Assembly (NCBI RefSeq): GCF_003122425.1
Contig: NZ_CP021659.1
Coordinates: 1,178,001-1,242,000 of the forward strand
Length of the DNA stretch: 64,000 nt
Source of the DNA: Candidatus Fukatsuia symbiotica
GTDB taxonomy: Bacteria; Pseudomonadota; Gammaproteobacteria; Enterobacterales; Enterobacteriaceae
Reading direction: 5' to 3'
Part shown: positions 1 to 11,876 of the stretch, piece by piece
Position numbering within the stretch: the first letter of the stretch is position 1
Layout: each line of letters begins with the position of its first letter
The notes under the pieces: model-generated
What the model was told of the DNA's origin: nothing
Databases searched by the model: none
The model's input: the letters and a program-made list of their open reading frames with translations, nothing else
Program-made: the position numbers and the translations under genes

Positions 1-987
1 GACGCGATTGAAAAGAGCGACATGGGCTGCTCCATCCGGAGCTTTTATCAAGAGTTCATCTTCTCTAAACACCACATCCAATACCCAGTGAAGTTGATTT
101 TCTATCCCCCAATGCAGCCGAATTGCCTGTGCCGCTTGTTCTGCATTCAGCGTTAATGAGCTGACATACCAACGTGACCGACAGTGGGTGACATTATTTT
201 TTGTTCGTTCACTAGCGACCTCAATGAAAGTACGAATGGTAGGCCACTTCGCTTTTAATTCATTGGGTAATTCCGCATTAATTTGCATAACCGTACGTTT
301 TTCTATCCGGCCATGCCCCTGATTAGTCTGCGTATATTCGTGCAATTTATCGCTATCATAGGCAAAAGCAAATTGCTGTTTTACCTGTTCAAACAGCTTC
401 TTTTGAGTCGCTTTAAGCTGCACCACAAAATTGCCTTTACGTTGCGTGATAAGTGATGAAGTTGAGGTTTGGCAATGCAATGAATCGAGCGTCACAATAG
501 CATTATCCAGCGCTAACGCGTCAATGCTCTGACGGGCTAATTCTCCTTCTTTTCCCTTATTGTTCGCCGCTTTTTGATAAAGCGTAATACCAGCATCAAC
601 ATCATAGGCACTCACCACATGCAGCGCAGTGCAAATCTCTTCAGACCAGGTTCTCCGCAAGGTTTTACCGTCGATGGCGAGCAACGTCTTACCGGCTCGT
701 TGGCGTCGTTCGTTAATCCATAAAAACAAGGATTGAATCAGCAAATTTGTATCTAATGCATTGATGATTTTAGCAATACAATGACGACGTGGGCTCCCAC
801 CATGATAAGAGCCATATTTTTTTAGCCAATCGAGCTGAGCTTCGCCAAAATCCTGGATGGATTTCCATCCCGAGGCCCCACTTAACACGGCGGCAAAAAA
901 CAGGAAAATAACATCGAGCAGGTGATGTTTGATATTAATATCTTTACGCGGGTCAGGGATCAGGGCTAATTGCTTTAAAATACTCAT
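1..987 (-). CDS. ISAs1-family (H-repeat type) DDE transposase, 3' end outside window
   Basis: Reading the reverse strand from ATG at 985-987 gives 329 codons without a stop up to position 1. The protein starts MSILKQLALIPDPRKDI, has a DDE region with LLAIDGKTLRRTW near residue 110, and near its visible end has WGIENQLHWVLDVVFREDE, the hallmark of ISAs1/YhhI-type transposases. Full-length relatives have about 370-380 residues, so roughly 40 residues are missing beyond the window. The visible part is undamaged. Confidence 0.9.
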   Translation of the reverse strand, partial: MSILKQLALIPDPRKDINIKHHLLDVIFLFFAAVLSGASGWKSIQDFGEAQLDWLKKYGSYHGGSPRRHCIAKIINALDTNLLIQSLFLWINERRQRAGKTLLAIDGKTLRRTWSEEICTALHVVSAYDVDAGITLYQKAANNKGKEGELARQSIDALALDNAIVTLDSLHCQTSTSSLITQRKGNFVVQLKATQKKLFEQVKQQFAFAYDSDKLHEYTQTNQGHGRIEKRTVMQINAELPNELKAKWPTIRTFIEVASERTKNNVTHCRSRWYVSSLTLNAEQAAQAIRLHWGIENQLHWVLDVVFREDELLIKAPDGAAHVALFNRV

Positions 988-1067
988 GATTACATATTCT
1001 TTAGGATACATAATATTATGAGCTTACTGCCTATTATTAGTTCACATTAAAGTGGGATCCCGCCCTG
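1..1067 (-). mobile_element. ISAs1-family insertion sequence, partial
   Basis: The element enters from the left edge of the window, so only its transposase start and 5' end are visible. The outer end is placed at about 1067 because the reverse strand from there begins CAGGGCGGGATCCCACTTT, which resembles ISAs1-family (H-repeat) termini; this boundary is an estimate. It lies about 210 bp upstream of endA. Confidence 0.7.
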
Positions 1068-1280
1068 ACTTGAAACCTACTGCGTGATGTGGATCTTGCG
1101 TCATGTGGTGTACTTATGCACACCGTGCTACCGCGCTGACTTCACATTATTCGCTGTGATTTCACAAGGGATCTATTGTTTTGCTCCGTTGGGAATAGGG
1201 TTAGAGGTTCGACTGAATTTGCCTTGTTGTACAACTTTCTATAATCTGCGTGTTTTTCCATGTTTGAGCTATTTTGAGAT

Positions 1281-1979
1281 ATGCTACGCAAAATTTTATT
1301 TTTTCTTATTCTACTCTCCCCGTTATTTTCTCCAATCAGTTATAGTCAAAGTATAAATAATTTCTCGCAGGCTAAAATGGCAGCGGCTAAAATTCATCGG
1401 GATGTATCAGGAAGTTTTTACTGTGGCTGTCCCATTCGTTGGCAGGGGAAGAAAGGGATACCTGATTTAGCCGCTTGTGGTTATCAGGTACGCAAGACCA
1501 GTCAGCGTGCTGAGCGTATCGAGTGGGAACATGTGGTACCAGCCTGGCAGTTTGGTCACCAACGTCAATGTTGGCAGCAAGGCGGCCGCAAAAACTGTGT
1601 TAATGATCCGGTATATCGTCAGATGGAAAACGATTTACACAATTTACAACCTGCCATTGGCGAAGTGAATGGAGATCGTGGTAACTTTAAATTTAGTCAA
1701 TGGAATAGTAAGGCAGATCAATATGGTCAATGCGCGATGAAAGTCGATTTCAAAAATAAACAGGCTGAGCCCCCCGTCCGTGCTCGTGGTGCTATTGCCC
1801 GCACTTATTTTTATATGAGTGACCGTTATCAATTACGCTTATCTAGCCAACAGAGTAAACTGCTTGAAGTTTGGGATCGACAATATCCAGTGAGTTCATG
1901 GGAGTGTCAGCGTGAAGCACGTATTGCTCAAGTTCAAGGCAATCACAATCCCTATGTACAGCGGGCTTGCCAGTATTGA
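1281..1979 (+). CDS. endA: Endonuclease I (periplasmic DNase)
   Basis: 232 residues, about the E. coli EndA length (235). The N-terminus is a signal peptide (lysine, then a run of Leu/Phe/Ile, ending near SYSQS), so the product acts in the periplasm. The catalytic block [10 protein letters not shown] at about residues 79-88 and the Asn/Arg-rich NGDRGNF further on are those of the His-Me finger endonuclease I family, which cuts double-stranded DNA nonspecifically. Cysteines typical of the family are present. A possible promoter is TATAAT at 1240-1245, with a weak -35. It is first in the conserved endA-rsmE-gshB run; rsmE begins 14 bp downstream. Confidence 0.95.
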   Translation: MLRKILFFLILLSPLFSPISYSQSINNFSQAKMAAAKIHRDVSGSFYCGCPIRWQGKKGIPDLAACGYQVRKTSQRAERIEWEHVVPAWQFGHQRQCWQQGGRKNCVNDPVYRQMENDLHNLQPAIGEVNGDRGNFKFSQWNSKADQYGQCAMKVDFKNKQAEPPVRARGAIARTYFYMSDRYQLRLSSQQSKLLEVWDRQYPVSSWECQREARIAQVQGNHNPYVQRACQY

Positions 1980-1992
1980 CCAGGGCAAATGT

Positions 1993-2739
1993 ATGCATAT
2001 ACCTCGTATTTATCATCCCGTGCTGTTGTCCGCTTACAGCGAGTTGTCGCTCAGTGATAGCGCTGCCCGGCATGTTAGCCGTGTGTTACGCATGTCTGTT
2101 GGGCAGGCTCTGTATTTATTTGATGGTAGTAATCAGGTTTTTACTGCCAACATCATTCACCTGGATCAAAAAAATGTCTCTGTCCGGCTTGACGCTGGCA
2201 AAGTGGAGGATCGTGAATCACCTTTGAAATTGCACCTGGGACAGGTTATCTCTCGTGGTGAAAAGATGGAATTCACTATTCAAAAATCTGTTGAATTAGG
2301 TGTCAATATAATTACTCCGTTATTTTCGCAACGTTGTGGTGTCAAACTCGACGGAGAACGCTTAGAGAAAAAAAACCAGCAGTGGCAAAATGTCGCTATC
2401 GCTGCTTGTGAGCAATGTGGTCGTAATACTATTCCCGAAATTCGTGCTGCCATGCTACTTTCCGATTGGTGCCAACAACAAAGTGATGGCCTTAAGTTAA
2501 ATCTGAATCCGCACACCGGTCGAGGCATCAATAGTTTAACACCATCAATAAATAATATTCGCCTGTTGATTGGTTCGGAAAGTGGTTTGTCCACTGCTGA
2601 AGTTGCCATGACTGCAAGCAATGGATTTACTGATATCCTATTAGGGCCACGTGTTTTGCGTACAGAAACCACGGCGCTTGTTGCAATCACTGCATTACAG
2701 CTGCGTTTTGGTGATCTGGATTATAAGGAAAAAAAATGA
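1993..2739 (+). CDS. rsmE: 16S rRNA m3U1498 methyltransferase RsmE
   Basis: 248 residues from ATG at 1993; the frame is open further upstream, but the family N-terminus (MHIPRIYHP) begins here. RsmE is a SPOUT methyltransferase that methylates U1498 of 16S rRNA in the assembled 30S subunit. Family blocks seen are [26 protein letters not shown] and [13 protein letters not shown] near the C-terminus (trefoil-knot SAM site). The usual LIGPEGGLS loop reads LIGSESGLS here, replacing a Pro and a Gly of the SAM-binding knot, so activity may be reduced. The stop overlaps the gshB start by 4 bp (ATGA). Confidence 0.93.
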   Translation: MHIPRIYHPVLLSAYSELSLSDSAARHVSRVLRMSVGQALYLFDGSNQVFTANIIHLDQKNVSVRLDAGKVEDRESPLKLHLGQVISRGEKMEFTIQKSVELGVNIITPLFSQRCGVKLDGERLEKKNQQWQNVAIAACEQCGRNTIPEIRAAMLLSDWCQQQSDGLKLNLNPHTGRGINSLTPSINNIRLLIGSESGLSTAEVAMTASNGFTDILLGPRVLRTETTALVAITALQLRFGDLDYKEKK

Positions 2740-3692
2740 TCAAGCTTGGTATCGTGATGGATCCCATCTCATCGATCAATATAAAAAAAGATAGCAGCTT
2801 TGCGATGCTGCTTACCGCCCAAAAGCGGGGCTGGCAGTTGTATTATATGGAAATCGATGACCTCTATCTGCGTAACGGCGAGGGGTATGCTCACACTCGC
2901 GTAATCACAGTCAAAGACGACGATAAGGGATGGTATAGCTTTGGGGATGAGCAGGATCAGTCGCTGCATGATCTCAATGTTATTCTGATGCGTAAAGATC
3001 CACCATTTGATACTGAATTCATTTATGCCACCTATATTTTACAGCGAGCGGAAATGAAAGGTACTTTGGTGGTTAATAAACCGCAGAGCCTGCGTGATTG
3101 TAACGAAAAGCTATTCACTGCGTGGTTTCCTGATTTAACGCCGGATACTTTGGTGACGAGGAGTGCAAAACGGATCCGTGAATTTCATGAGAAATACAGG
3201 GATATCATCCTGAAACCACTGGAGGGTATGGGAGGAACCTCGATTTTCCGCGTAAAACCTGAAGATCCTAACTTATCAGTGATTATTGAAACCTTAACGG
3301 GGCAGGGGCACCGTTTCTGTATGGCACAAAACTTTCTGCCGGCAATCGAAGAGGGCGATAAGCGCGTACTGGTCGTTGACGGTGAACCTGTGCCCTATTG
3401 TTTGGCACGAATCCCCGCTCAGGGCGAAACGCGCGGTAATTTGGCGGCGGGCGGTCGTGGTGAAGTACGTTCTCTTAGTGACAGTGATTGGGAAATTGCA
3501 CGTACTGTCGCACCGCTGTTAAAAGAAAAAGGGCTAATTTTTGTTGGTTTGGATATTATCGGCGACCGTCTTACTGAAATTAACGTCACCAGCCCCACTT
3601 GCATCAGAGAAATTGAAGCAGAGTCTTCGACCTCTATCACGGGTATGCTGATGGATGCTATCGAGGTATATTGCAGGCAACCAGCAGGATAG
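2736..3692 (+). CDS. gshB: Glutathione synthetase
   Basis: 318 residues (E. coli 316). Joins gamma-glutamylcysteine and glycine with ATP to make glutathione in the cytosol. N-terminal [14 protein letters not shown], the ATP-grasp segments [17 protein letters not shown] (about residue 155) and [18 protein letters not shown], and the terminal [14 protein letters not shown] block are diagnostic. Translationally coupled to rsmE. In E. coli yqgE lies between gshB and yqgF; here yqgF starts 6 bp after this stop, so yqgE is absent. Confidence 0.96.
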   Translation: MIKLGIVMDPISSINIKKDSSFAMLLTAQKRGWQLYYMEIDDLYLRNGEGYAHTRVITVKDDDKGWYSFGDEQDQSLHDLNVILMRKDPPFDTEFIYATYILQRAEMKGTLVVNKPQSLRDCNEKLFTAWFPDLTPDTLVTRSAKRIREFHEKYRDIILKPLEGMGGTSIFRVKPEDPNLSVIIETLTGQGHRFCMAQNFLPAIEEGDKRVLVVDGEPVPYCLARIPAQGETRGNLAAGGRGEVRSLSDSDWEIARTVAPLLKEKGLIFVGLDIIGDRLTEINVTSPTCIREIEAESSTSITGMLMDAIEVYCRQPAG

Positions 3693-3697
3693 GATTA

Positions 3698-4120
3698 ATG
3701 GTTAATCGTACTATCATGGCTTTTGATTTTGGTACCAAAAGTATTGGTGTCGCCATCGGTCAGGAGATCATTGGTACAGCGACAGGTTTGACTGCATTTA
3801 AGGCACAAGAGGGCATTCCTGATTGGCAACAGATTGAAAAATTGTTACAAGAATGGCAACCAGATTTAGTGGTGGTCGGATTACCATTAAATATGGACGG
3901 AACAGAGCAACCATTGACCATCAGAGCACGTAAATTTGCTAACCGTCTACATGGGCGTTTTGGTGTGCAGGCTGTTTTGCATGATGAACGACTGAGTACG
4001 GTGGAGGCACGAGCTTATTTGTTCGAAAGTAGGGGCTATCGTGCACTGGATAAAAACCGTATCGATGCTGCTTCGGCAGCTTGTATTCTAGAAAGTTGGT
4101 TTGAGCAGCAAACATCGTAA
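3698..4120 (+). CDS. yqgF: YqgF/RuvX RNase H-fold nuclease (pre-16S rRNA processing)
   Basis: 140 residues from ATG at 3698; a TTG at 3671 also opens the frame but overlaps gshB and lacks homology. RNase H-like fold with [15 protein letters not shown] at the N-terminus (first catalytic Asp), [21 protein letters not shown] and a DAASA block with the last catalytic Asp. In E. coli YqgF helps mature the 5' end of 16S rRNA and is essential. The stop is adjacent to an upstream open stretch of the yhgN frame, suggesting one transcript. Confidence 0.93.
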   Translation: MVNRTIMAFDFGTKSIGVAIGQEIIGTATGLTAFKAQEGIPDWQQIEKLLQEWQPDLVVVGLPLNMDGTEQPLTIRARKFANRLHGRFGVQAVLHDERLSTVEARAYLFESRGYRALDKNRIDAASAACILESWFEQQTS

Positions 4121-4158
4121 TGCCTAACCCCGATATTTTTATGGTTAAGGAGGTCGAC

Positions 4159-4752
4159 ATGACAGAAATGATAGCGGTAACTGTATTGCTATTTTTGATT
4201 ATCGATCCGCTAGGAAACTTGCCTATTTTCATGTCAATGCTTAAACAATTAGAGCCTCAGCGGCGGCGGGTGGTGTTAATCCGTGAGCTATTGATGGCAC
4301 TGATAGTTATGCTGATATTTCTGTTTGTCGGCGAAAAAATTTTGACTTTCCTTAATTTGCGTACTGAAACGGTTTCAATTTCCGGCGGTATTATTTTATT
4401 TCTTATCGCCATTAAAATGATTTTTCCCAGTCATGAAGACAGTGTCCGGGGTTTACCTGCCCAAGAAGAACCTTTTTTAGTGCCATTAGCTATCCCGCTG
4501 GTTGCTGGCCCGTCTATCCTTGCAACTTTGATATTGTTGTCTCATCAATACAAAAATAAGATTACACAACTGGTGTTGGCATTGATGATTGCCTGGGGGC
4601 TATCGGTGGCCATTTTGCTTATGTCTAATGTGTTTTTACGTTTATTGGGGAAAAGAGGTGTTAGCGCGTTGGAGCGTCTCATGGGGTTGATCCTGGTGAT
4701 GTTATCAACACAGATGTTTTTGGACGGGGCAAGGGAATATTTGAGATTTTAA
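4159..4752 (+). CDS. yhgN: MarC-family inner membrane protein (YhgN type)
   Basis: 197 residues from ATG at 4159, chosen because AAGGAGG lies 5 bp upstream. About six hydrophobic segments with the family signature IDPLGNLPIF in the first, ETVSISGGIILFLIAIKM in the middle and a second PLAIPLVAGPS half-repeat. The sequence follows E. coli YhgN closely, including the LERLMGLILVML ending. MarC/YhgN proteins are integral inner membrane proteins of unestablished function; the older link to antibiotic resistance is not supported. In E. coli yhgN is not next to yqgF, so this neighbourhood is rearranged. Confidence 0.88.
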   Translation: MTEMIAVTVLLFLIIDPLGNLPIFMSMLKQLEPQRRRVVLIRELLMALIVMLIFLFVGEKILTFLNLRTETVSISGGIILFLIAIKMIFPSHEDSVRGLPAQEEPFLVPLAIPLVAGPSILATLILLSHQYKNKITQLVLALMIAWGLSVAILLMSNVFLRLLGKRGVSALERLMGLILVMLSTQMFLDGAREYLRF

Positions 4753-6167
<1,415 letters not shown>

Positions 6168-6298
6168 TGAATGTCAGCGAAAATAGCTGACAGAGAATAA
6201 TGTCAGTCGGATAAGGGAACGCTGAATCAGGTGAACGAACTCTACGCTCAGCGGATTTAGTGTCTCCTCTTGGTGTCGTCGAGGAGTTTGCGTAATTT

Positions 6299-7411
6299 AT
6301 GAAGCCAATGTTTAGCCGGGGTCCATCTCTGCAGCTGCGACTGTTCATTGCAGCCATTGCAGCCATTGCGCTGATTATTGCTGATAGTCGGTTCGGTTCG
6401 TTTGTTAAAATACGAACTTACATGGATACCTTGGTCAGTCCTTTCTATTTTCTCGCTAATGGGCCACGTGTTCTATTGGATGGTGTTTCTGAAACGCTAG
6501 CAACAAGACAGCAGATTGAACTGGAAAATAGTGTGTTACGTCAGGAGTTGTTATTTAAAAATGCTGATTTACAACTATTGAAACAATTTAAACACGAAAA
6601 CATTCGTTTGCGTGAGTTACTGGGTTCTCCTTTGCGTCAGGATGAGCATAAGATGGTAACGCAAGTGATGTCCAGTGGTACTGATCCCTATAGTGATCAA
6701 GTGGTTATTGATAAAGGCAGTAATAACGGTGTTTATGAAGGTCAACCGGTTATCAGCGATCGTGGGGTTGTTGGTCAGGTAACGGCGGTCAGTAAATTCA
6801 CGAGTCGCGTGGTATTAATTTGCGATATCTCCCACGCGTTGCCGATTCAGGTATTGCGTAATGATATTAGGGTGATCGCTGCGGGAGGGGGCTGTGCTGA
6901 TGATTTAATATTGGAGCATCTGCCGAGCAATACCGATATCCGTGTCGGTGATATGTTGGTGACATCGGGACTAGGCGGGCGTTTTTCTGAAGGTTATCCG
7001 GTTGCGATTGTTTCTTCGGTAAAAGTAGATAATCAGCGTGCTTATACTATGATTCAGGCACGCCCCACGGCGGACTTACAACGCTTACGCTATCTGCTAT
7101 TGTTGTGGGCTGGGGATCGTCATGGCGATACACCCTTGGCGCCGGATGCTGTCCATCAGGTGGCCAAAGAACGTCTGACACAGATGGTAGACCTGCTTCA
7201 CCCGCGTGGTGAATGGGATCAAGTTAAAGCGCCCACGCCTAGAGAATGTACTCAAATCGATGAAAATTGCCCATATCAGACAACATCTGATTCACCAGGC
7301 ACGGTCGGTTTTGAAAGTACAACATCACATGGTCGTGAGCCAACAAATATCGTGAGGCCATTGGTTCCGATGACGAATACACCGTCAGTTCGGGATGGTG
7401 TAATACCATGA
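6299..7411 (+). CDS. mreC: Cell shape protein MreC
   Basis: 370 residues (E. coli 367). One transmembrane helix near residues 13-31 ([13 protein letters not shown]), then a coiled coil around residues 70-110 (the [18 protein letters not shown] region) and the beta-domain region, with the typical [11 protein letters not shown] start. Bitopic inner membrane protein that links MreB to RodA/PBP2. Preceded by 131 bp after mreB, overlaps mreD by 4 bp (ATGA). The C-terminal tail (residues 300-370) is Ser/Thr/Pro-rich and less conserved, as in relatives. Confidence 0.95.
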   Translation: MKPMFSRGPSLQLRLFIAAIAAIALIIADSRFGSFVKIRTYMDTLVSPFYFLANGPRVLLDGVSETLATRQQIELENSVLRQELLFKNADLQLLKQFKHENIRLRELLGSPLRQDEHKMVTQVMSSGTDPYSDQVVIDKGSNNGVYEGQPVISDRGVVGQVTAVSKFTSRVVLICDISHALPIQVLRNDIRVIAAGGGCADDLILEHLPSNTDIRVGDMLVTSGLGGRFSEGYPVAIVSSVKVDNQRAYTMIQARPTADLQRLRYLLLLWAGDRHGDTPLAPDAVHQVAKERLTQMVDLLHPRGEWDQVKAPTPRECTQIDENCPYQTTSDSPGTVGFESTTSHGREPTNIVRPLVPMTNTPSVRDGVIP

Positions 7412-7896
7412 GTGCCTTGTATAGTCATGGTCGTTGGATAATCTGGCTATCATTTCTGTTGGCGATGGTCTTACAGATTATGCCTTGGCCGGAGCAAATG
7501 TATATGTTTCGTCCTTCTTGGTTGACTCTGGTGTTGATCTATTGGGTGATAGCATTGCCGCATCGGGTTAATGTCGGTAGTGCTTTTGTTCTTGGCTTGA
7601 TTATGGATCTTATTCTGGGATCGACCTTGGGTGTCCGCGCACTGGGATTAAGCCTAGTGGCTTATTTTGCCGCTTTTAGATTTCAGTTATTCCGTAATAT
7701 GGCGTTGTGGCAACAGGCACTCATTGTGGTATTACTGGTACTCATGCGGGATATTGTGGTGTTTTGGGCTGAATTTTTGGTGATTAACGTTTCGTTTCGT
7801 CCGGAGATTTTCTATAGCAGCGTAATAAACGGTATTCTATGGCCTTGGCTGTTTTTATTAATGCGCAAAGTTCGCCGTCAGTTCAGAGTGCAATGA
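7408..7896 (+). CDS. mreD: Rod shape-determining protein MreD
   Basis: 162 residues, the E. coli length. Five or so hydrophobic segments, the [18 protein letters not shown] block and [20 protein letters not shown] typical of MreD. Integral inner membrane partner of MreC in the elongasome. Translationally coupled to mreC. In E. coli the next gene is maf (yhdE); it is missing here and rng follows after 66 bp. Confidence 0.94.
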   Translation: MSALYSHGRWIIWLSFLLAMVLQIMPWPEQMYMFRPSWLTLVLIYWVIALPHRVNVGSAFVLGLIMDLILGSTLGVRALGLSLVAYFAAFRFQLFRNMALWQQALIVVLLVLMRDIVVFWAEFLVINVSFRPEIFYSSVINGILWPWLFLLMRKVRRQFRVQ

Positions 7897-7962
7897 GGAT
7901 GAGCTACGTTTCAAGTAGCCTTCAGCTTTCGTGAAAAGGTCTATTGCGTACGAGAGGATTAC

Positions 7963-9459
7963 ATGACCACTGAATTATTGGTCAATATTACTGCATATGA
8001 AACACGGATAGCTTATATCGATGATGGTATTGTGCAAGAAATTCACATTGAGCGTGAAGCAAAAAAAGGCATAGTAGGCAATATTTATAAAGGTTTCGTT
8101 GGTCGAGTATTGCCGGGAATGCAGGCGGCTTTTGTTGATATTGGTTTAGAGAAAGCAGGATTTCTTCATGCGTCAGACATCGTATCCGATACCCCATATA
8201 CTGCTAAAGATGAAACGAAAAAAATTCAGAATCGGGATATTGCCGAACTGGTTGATTCGGGGAAGAGTTTAATGGTGCAAGTGGTTAAAGAGCCGCTAGG
8301 TACTAAGGGTGCCCGTTTGACGACTGATATCAGTTTGCCTTCTCGTTATTTGGTGCTGATGCCCAAGGTGGCACATGTTGGTGTTTCTCGGCGTATTGAA
8401 AATGAAAAAGAACGTGAGCGTTTAAAAAGTATCATTACGTCGCATTGTGGTCCGGTGCAGGGGTTTATTGTGCGTACTGCTGCCGAAAATATCAGTGAGG
8501 AAGAATTGTTGGCCGATGTTATTTTTCTCAAACGGTTATGGGAAAAAATCACTAAACGGAAAAAAAACAGCACAGTAAAATCCGACATACTTTATCGGGA
8601 ATTGTCACTCGAGCAGCGTATTTTGCGTGATTTTGCTGCTGCTGAACTTGATCGCATTCTGGTTGATTCTAAACTGACCTATGATCTTTTGGTAAAATTT
8701 ACTACTGAGTATATTCCTGCAATGGTACCAAAACTGGAGCACTACACGGGTAATCAGCCTCTCTTTGCTCGCCACAATGTTGAGAAGGAAATTCAGTATT
8801 CATTGGATCGCAAAGTGGTCTTACGTTCAGGTGGTTACTTGGTTTTCGATCAAACTGAAGCCATGACCACCATTGATATCAATACTGGTGCCTTTGTGGG
8901 GCAGCGTAATCTTGATGAAACTATCTTCAATACCAATATTGAAGCCACACAGGTTATTGCCCGTCAGCTGCGATTACGTAATTTGGGTGGCATCATCATT
9001 ATTGATTTCATCGATATGAATAGCCAGGAGCATCGTCAAAAGGTATTACAAGCTTTGGAACAAGCATTGAGTAAAGATCGGGTAAAAACCACCTTCAGCG
9101 ATTTTTCGCAGCTAGGGCTGGTGGAAATGACTCGTAAGCGTACGCGCGAAAGTATTGAACATGTTTTATGTCATCATTGCCCGAACTGTCATGGCCGCGG
9201 GACGATAAAATCTCTGGAGACAGTATGCTACGAAATTTTGCGTGAAATTTTGCGTTTTCGTCACGATTATCCTGCAAATGATCTTCTGGTTTGTACCTCT
9301 TCTGCTGTGAGTAACGCATTAAAAAACGAAGAGTCTGATGTGTTGGCGGCAATAGAAACTGTCACTGGTAAGCCGATAAAAATACAGGTTGAACCACTTT
9401 ATCGTCAAGAGCAGTTTCACCTGCGTTGCATGAGTGACAAATATTCTGTTGCAACTTAG
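7963..9459 (+). CDS. rng: Ribonuclease G
   Basis: 498 residues (E. coli 489). Endoribonuclease of the RNase E/G family that matures the 5' end of 16S rRNA and degrades some mRNAs. S1 domain at about residues 35-110 (GNIYKGFVGRVLPGMQAAFVDIG), DNase I-like catalytic core with TTIDINTGAFVG and IIIIDFIDM carrying the Mg-binding aspartates, and a zinc-link CPNCHGRGT near residue 406. Start ATG 7963 follows GAGAGGA. In E. coli yhdP and then tldD follow; yhdP is absent here. Confidence 0.96.
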   Translation: MTTELLVNITAYETRIAYIDDGIVQEIHIEREAKKGIVGNIYKGFVGRVLPGMQAAFVDIGLEKAGFLHASDIVSDTPYTAKDETKKIQNRDIAELVDSGKSLMVQVVKEPLGTKGARLTTDISLPSRYLVLMPKVAHVGVSRRIENEKERERLKSIITSHCGPVQGFIVRTAAENISEEELLADVIFLKRLWEKITKRKKNSTVKSDILYRELSLEQRILRDFAAAELDRILVDSKLTYDLLVKFTTEYIPAMVPKLEHYTGNQPLFARHNVEKEIQYSLDRKVVLRSGGYLVFDQTEAMTTIDINTGAFVGQRNLDETIFNTNIEATQVIARQLRLRNLGGIIIIDFIDMNSQEHRQKVLQALEQALSKDRVKTTFSDFSQLGLVEMTRKRTRESIEHVLCHHCPNCHGRGTIKSLETVCYEILREILRFRHDYPANDLLVCTSSAVSNALKNEESDVLAAIETVTGKPIKIQVEPLYRQEQFHLRCMSDKYSVAT

Positions 9460-9551
9460 CATTATAAAAGATATTAAAGATATTCGTGTTGTATAAAATC
9501 GTTTTGGAAGAGGCCTGGTGTTTGATAGTGCCCTTTAATAATAATTAATCT

Positions 9552-9683
9552 AATAGACCTCTTGCATAACCTGCTGCGTGGCGCGAATTCTACGTTACGT
9601 GGTGTTCGCAGTTCTCATGTACTCGTATGTACACTGCGGTTGCTGTGTGTCGTCACTCGTGACGATTTTGCAAGAAGTCTAAT
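9552..9683. repeat. MITE-like inverted repeat between rng and tldD
   Basis: About 130 bp bounded by imperfect terminal inverted repeats, AGACCTCTTGCA at 9555-9566 and TGCAAGAAGTCT at 9669-9680 (11 of 12 paired), with TA/AT-rich flanks (TAAT, AATA). No coding content. It occupies the place where yhdP stands in E. coli and may mark the deletion. The family is not recognised. Confidence 0.55.
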
Positions 9684-9699
9684 AAAGAGCGATAAAAAT

Positions 9700-11145
9700 A
9701 TGAGCCTCACTTTTGTTAGTGAGCAGCTACTCGCTGCTCACAAATTAAATCATCAAGATCTGTTTTCAGTACTTGAACAATTGAATCAACGACACCTTGA
9801 CTATGCTGATCTCTATTTTCAATCGTGCTATCACGAAGCTTGGGTGATTGAAGACAGTATCATTAAAGAAGGGTCTTACCATATTGACCAAGGTGTTGGG
9901 GTACGAGCAGTCAGCGGCGAAAAAACCGGATTCGCCTATGCAGATCAAATAACCCTCAATGCATTGCAGCAGAGTGCACAAGCGGCACGTAGCATTGTTA
10001 GCGATAACGGCAATAGTAAAGTTCATCAGTTGAGAGAAATTGTCCATTGTCGGCGTTACCCGTTATTGAACCCACTGGAAAGCTTATCACGGGAAGACAA
10101 AATTGCGTTACTACACCGTGTGGATAAAACTGCTCGTGAGGAAGATCATCGAGTACAGGAAGTCAGTGCCAGCCTGACCGGAGTTTATGAGCTAATTTTG
10201 GTCGCTGCCACCGATGGCACATTGGCGGCAGACGTGCGGCCGTTAGTACGTCTATCGGTAAGTGTATTAATTGAAGAAAATGGCAAACGGGAACGTGGTG
10301 CCAGTGGTGGCGGTGGTCGTTGTGGCTATGATTATTTTCTTACATCAATTGATGGTGAAGTACGTGCTGATGTTTTTGCTAAAGAAGCCGTCAGAATAGC
10401 CCTGGTCAATCTTTCGGCCATTGCTGCCCCAGCGGGAACGATGCCGGTGATCTTGGGTGCAGGTTGGCCGGGTGTATTACTGCATGAAGCGGTTGGACAT
10501 GGTCTGGAAGGTGATTTTAATCGTCGTGGTAGCTCGGTATTCAGTGGTCAGATGGGGGAACTTGTCGCTTCTCCTTGTTGCACGGTGGTTGATAATGGCA
10601 CTTTGGCAAATCGCCGTGGTTCACTGTCTATAGATGATGAAGGTGTCCTTGGTCAGTACAATGTTCTCATTGAAAACGGTATTTTAAAGGGTTATATGCA
10701 GGATAAACTGAATGCACGTTTAATGGGTGTGGCACCGACGGGTAATGGTCGTCGTGAATCCTACGCTCACTTGCCGATGCCACGAATGACCAACACTTAT
10801 ATGTTAGCGGGCACATCGACACCAGAGGAAATTATCGCCAGCGTAAAACACGGTTTGTATGCACCGAATTTTAGTGGTGGTCAGGTGGATATCACCTCGG
10901 GGAAATTTGTCTTTTCGACCTCAGAAGCGTATCTGATTAAGGAAGGCCGCATTACTGATGCCGTGAAAGGTGCAACCTTGATTGGTTCTGGTATTGAGGC
11001 AATGAAACAGATTTCGATGGTTGGCAATGATCTGGCTTTAGATAAAGGTGTTGGCGTCTGTGGTAAAGAAGGACAAAGTGTGCCGGTGGGTGTTGGGCAA
11101 CCTACATTGAAACTGGATAATTTGACGGTCGGGGGTACGGTCTGA
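9700..11145 (+). CDS. tldD: Metalloprotease TldD
   Basis: 481 residues from ATG 9700, exactly the E. coli length; the frame is open further upstream through the repeat, without homology. TldD pairs with TldE (PmbA) to cleave unfolded peptides, matures microcin B17 in E. coli and degrades CcdA. The zinc-binding [11 protein letters not shown] motif (HExxxH) is at about residues 263-273, and the C-terminal GxG-rich [18 protein letters not shown] block is intact. tldE/pmbA is not in the window. Confidence 0.96.
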   Translation: MSLTFVSEQLLAAHKLNHQDLFSVLEQLNQRHLDYADLYFQSCYHEAWVIEDSIIKEGSYHIDQGVGVRAVSGEKTGFAYADQITLNALQQSAQAARSIVSDNGNSKVHQLREIVHCRRYPLLNPLESLSREDKIALLHRVDKTAREEDHRVQEVSASLTGVYELILVAATDGTLAADVRPLVRLSVSVLIEENGKRERGASGGGGRCGYDYFLTSIDGEVRADVFAKEAVRIALVNLSAIAAPAGTMPVILGAGWPGVLLHEAVGHGLEGDFNRRGSSVFSGQMGELVASPCCTVVDNGTLANRRGSLSIDDEGVLGQYNVLIENGILKGYMQDKLNARLMGVAPTGNGRRESYAHLPMPRMTNTYMLAGTSTPEEIIASVKHGLYAPNFSGGQVDITSGKFVFSTSEAYLIKEGRITDAVKGATLIGSGIEAMKQISMVGNDLALDKGVGVCGKEGQSVPVGVGQPTLKLDNLTVGGTV

Positions 11146-11350
11146 GTCAAGTAATCACTTGAACAACAGGGTGGTCGCGTGGAGAAATTAAATATGAAGT
11201 GTTGGATAGAAATGATTTAACGGATGGCGCGTAGTCGCCAAATGTTGTGCTTAAAGATCAAGTTAACTCACTCAGGATAATTTTAGTTTTCTCGGGGTGA
11301 GTTGGCTGAGTGGATCACTGTTACTAAATGGGAGTGGCTGATGAGGAATT

Positions 11351-11426
11351 TGGTGGGTCGTGCAGGATTCGAACCTGCGACCAATTGATTAAAAGTCAAC
11401 TGCTCTACCGACTGAGCTAACGACCC
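11351..11426 (-). tRNA. tRNA-Lys(TTT)
   Basis: 76 nt including encoded CCA. On the reverse strand it starts GGGTCGTTAGCTCAG, has anticodon TTT in loop CTTTTAA, and T-arm GTTCGAAT. Nearly identical to E. coli tRNA-Lys. Last of a Val-Val-Lys cluster transcribed leftward, like E. coli valUXY-lysV beside gltX. Confidence 0.97.
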
Positions 11427-11440
11427 AAAAAAACACGTTC

Positions 11441-11516
11441 TGGTGGGCGATACCAGATTCGAACTGATGACCCCCTCCTTGTAAGGGAGATGCTCTACCA
11501 ACTGAGCTAATCGCCC
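11441..11516 (-). tRNA. tRNA-Val(TAC)
   Basis: 76 nt with encoded CCA; reverse strand begins GGGCGATTAGCTCAG, anticodon loop CTTACAA (anticodon TAC), T-arm GTTCGAAT. The acceptor stem ends ATCGCCCACCA. 14 bp separate it from tRNA-Lys, consistent with one polycistronic precursor. Confidence 0.97.
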
Positions 11517-11548
11517 ATCATTTCTTTTATACCTTAACACGCCGAGTT

Positions 11549-11624
11549 TGGTGGGCGATACCAGATTCGAACTGATGACCCCCTCCTTGTAAGGGAGATG
11601 CTCTACCAACTGAGCTAATCGCCC
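11549..11624 (-). tRNA. tRNA-Val(TAC), second copy
   Basis: 76 nt, identical in sequence to the downstream tRNA-Val(TAC), 32 bp away. First gene of the leftward tRNA cluster; its promoter should lie in 11625-11760. E. coli has three tandem valU-type genes here; this genome keeps two. Confidence 0.97.
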
Positions 11625-11876
11625 CGTCGCGTTATTGGAGTCGCATTATAGGGATAGTTGTAAGTGAGTCAACGCTTTTTAAAACGAAAACCGTCATTAG
11701 CAGCAAATTTAGTCAGAATATTATGATGTCATTATCAATTGGGGTCGTATGAATGTGTAGCAGATAGTAACAGCGTTGAGGAATCGAAGCGGAGTGGTAG
11801 AATGCTAGCTAATTTTTCCCCATCCAAGGCAATCGTCAGCATTTGCTGATATAGCGTAGCGTAATAAGGCATCCGA

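Noticed and set aside
1084-1356. 90-codon frame upstream of endA
   Set aside because: Overlaps the signal-peptide coding start of endA in another frame and has no homology or ribosome binding site.
11283-11609. 108-codon open frame on the reverse strand across the tRNAs
   Set aside because: It is the translation of tRNA-Lys and tRNA-Val genes in one frame; the repeated protein segment is only the duplicated tRNA-Val.
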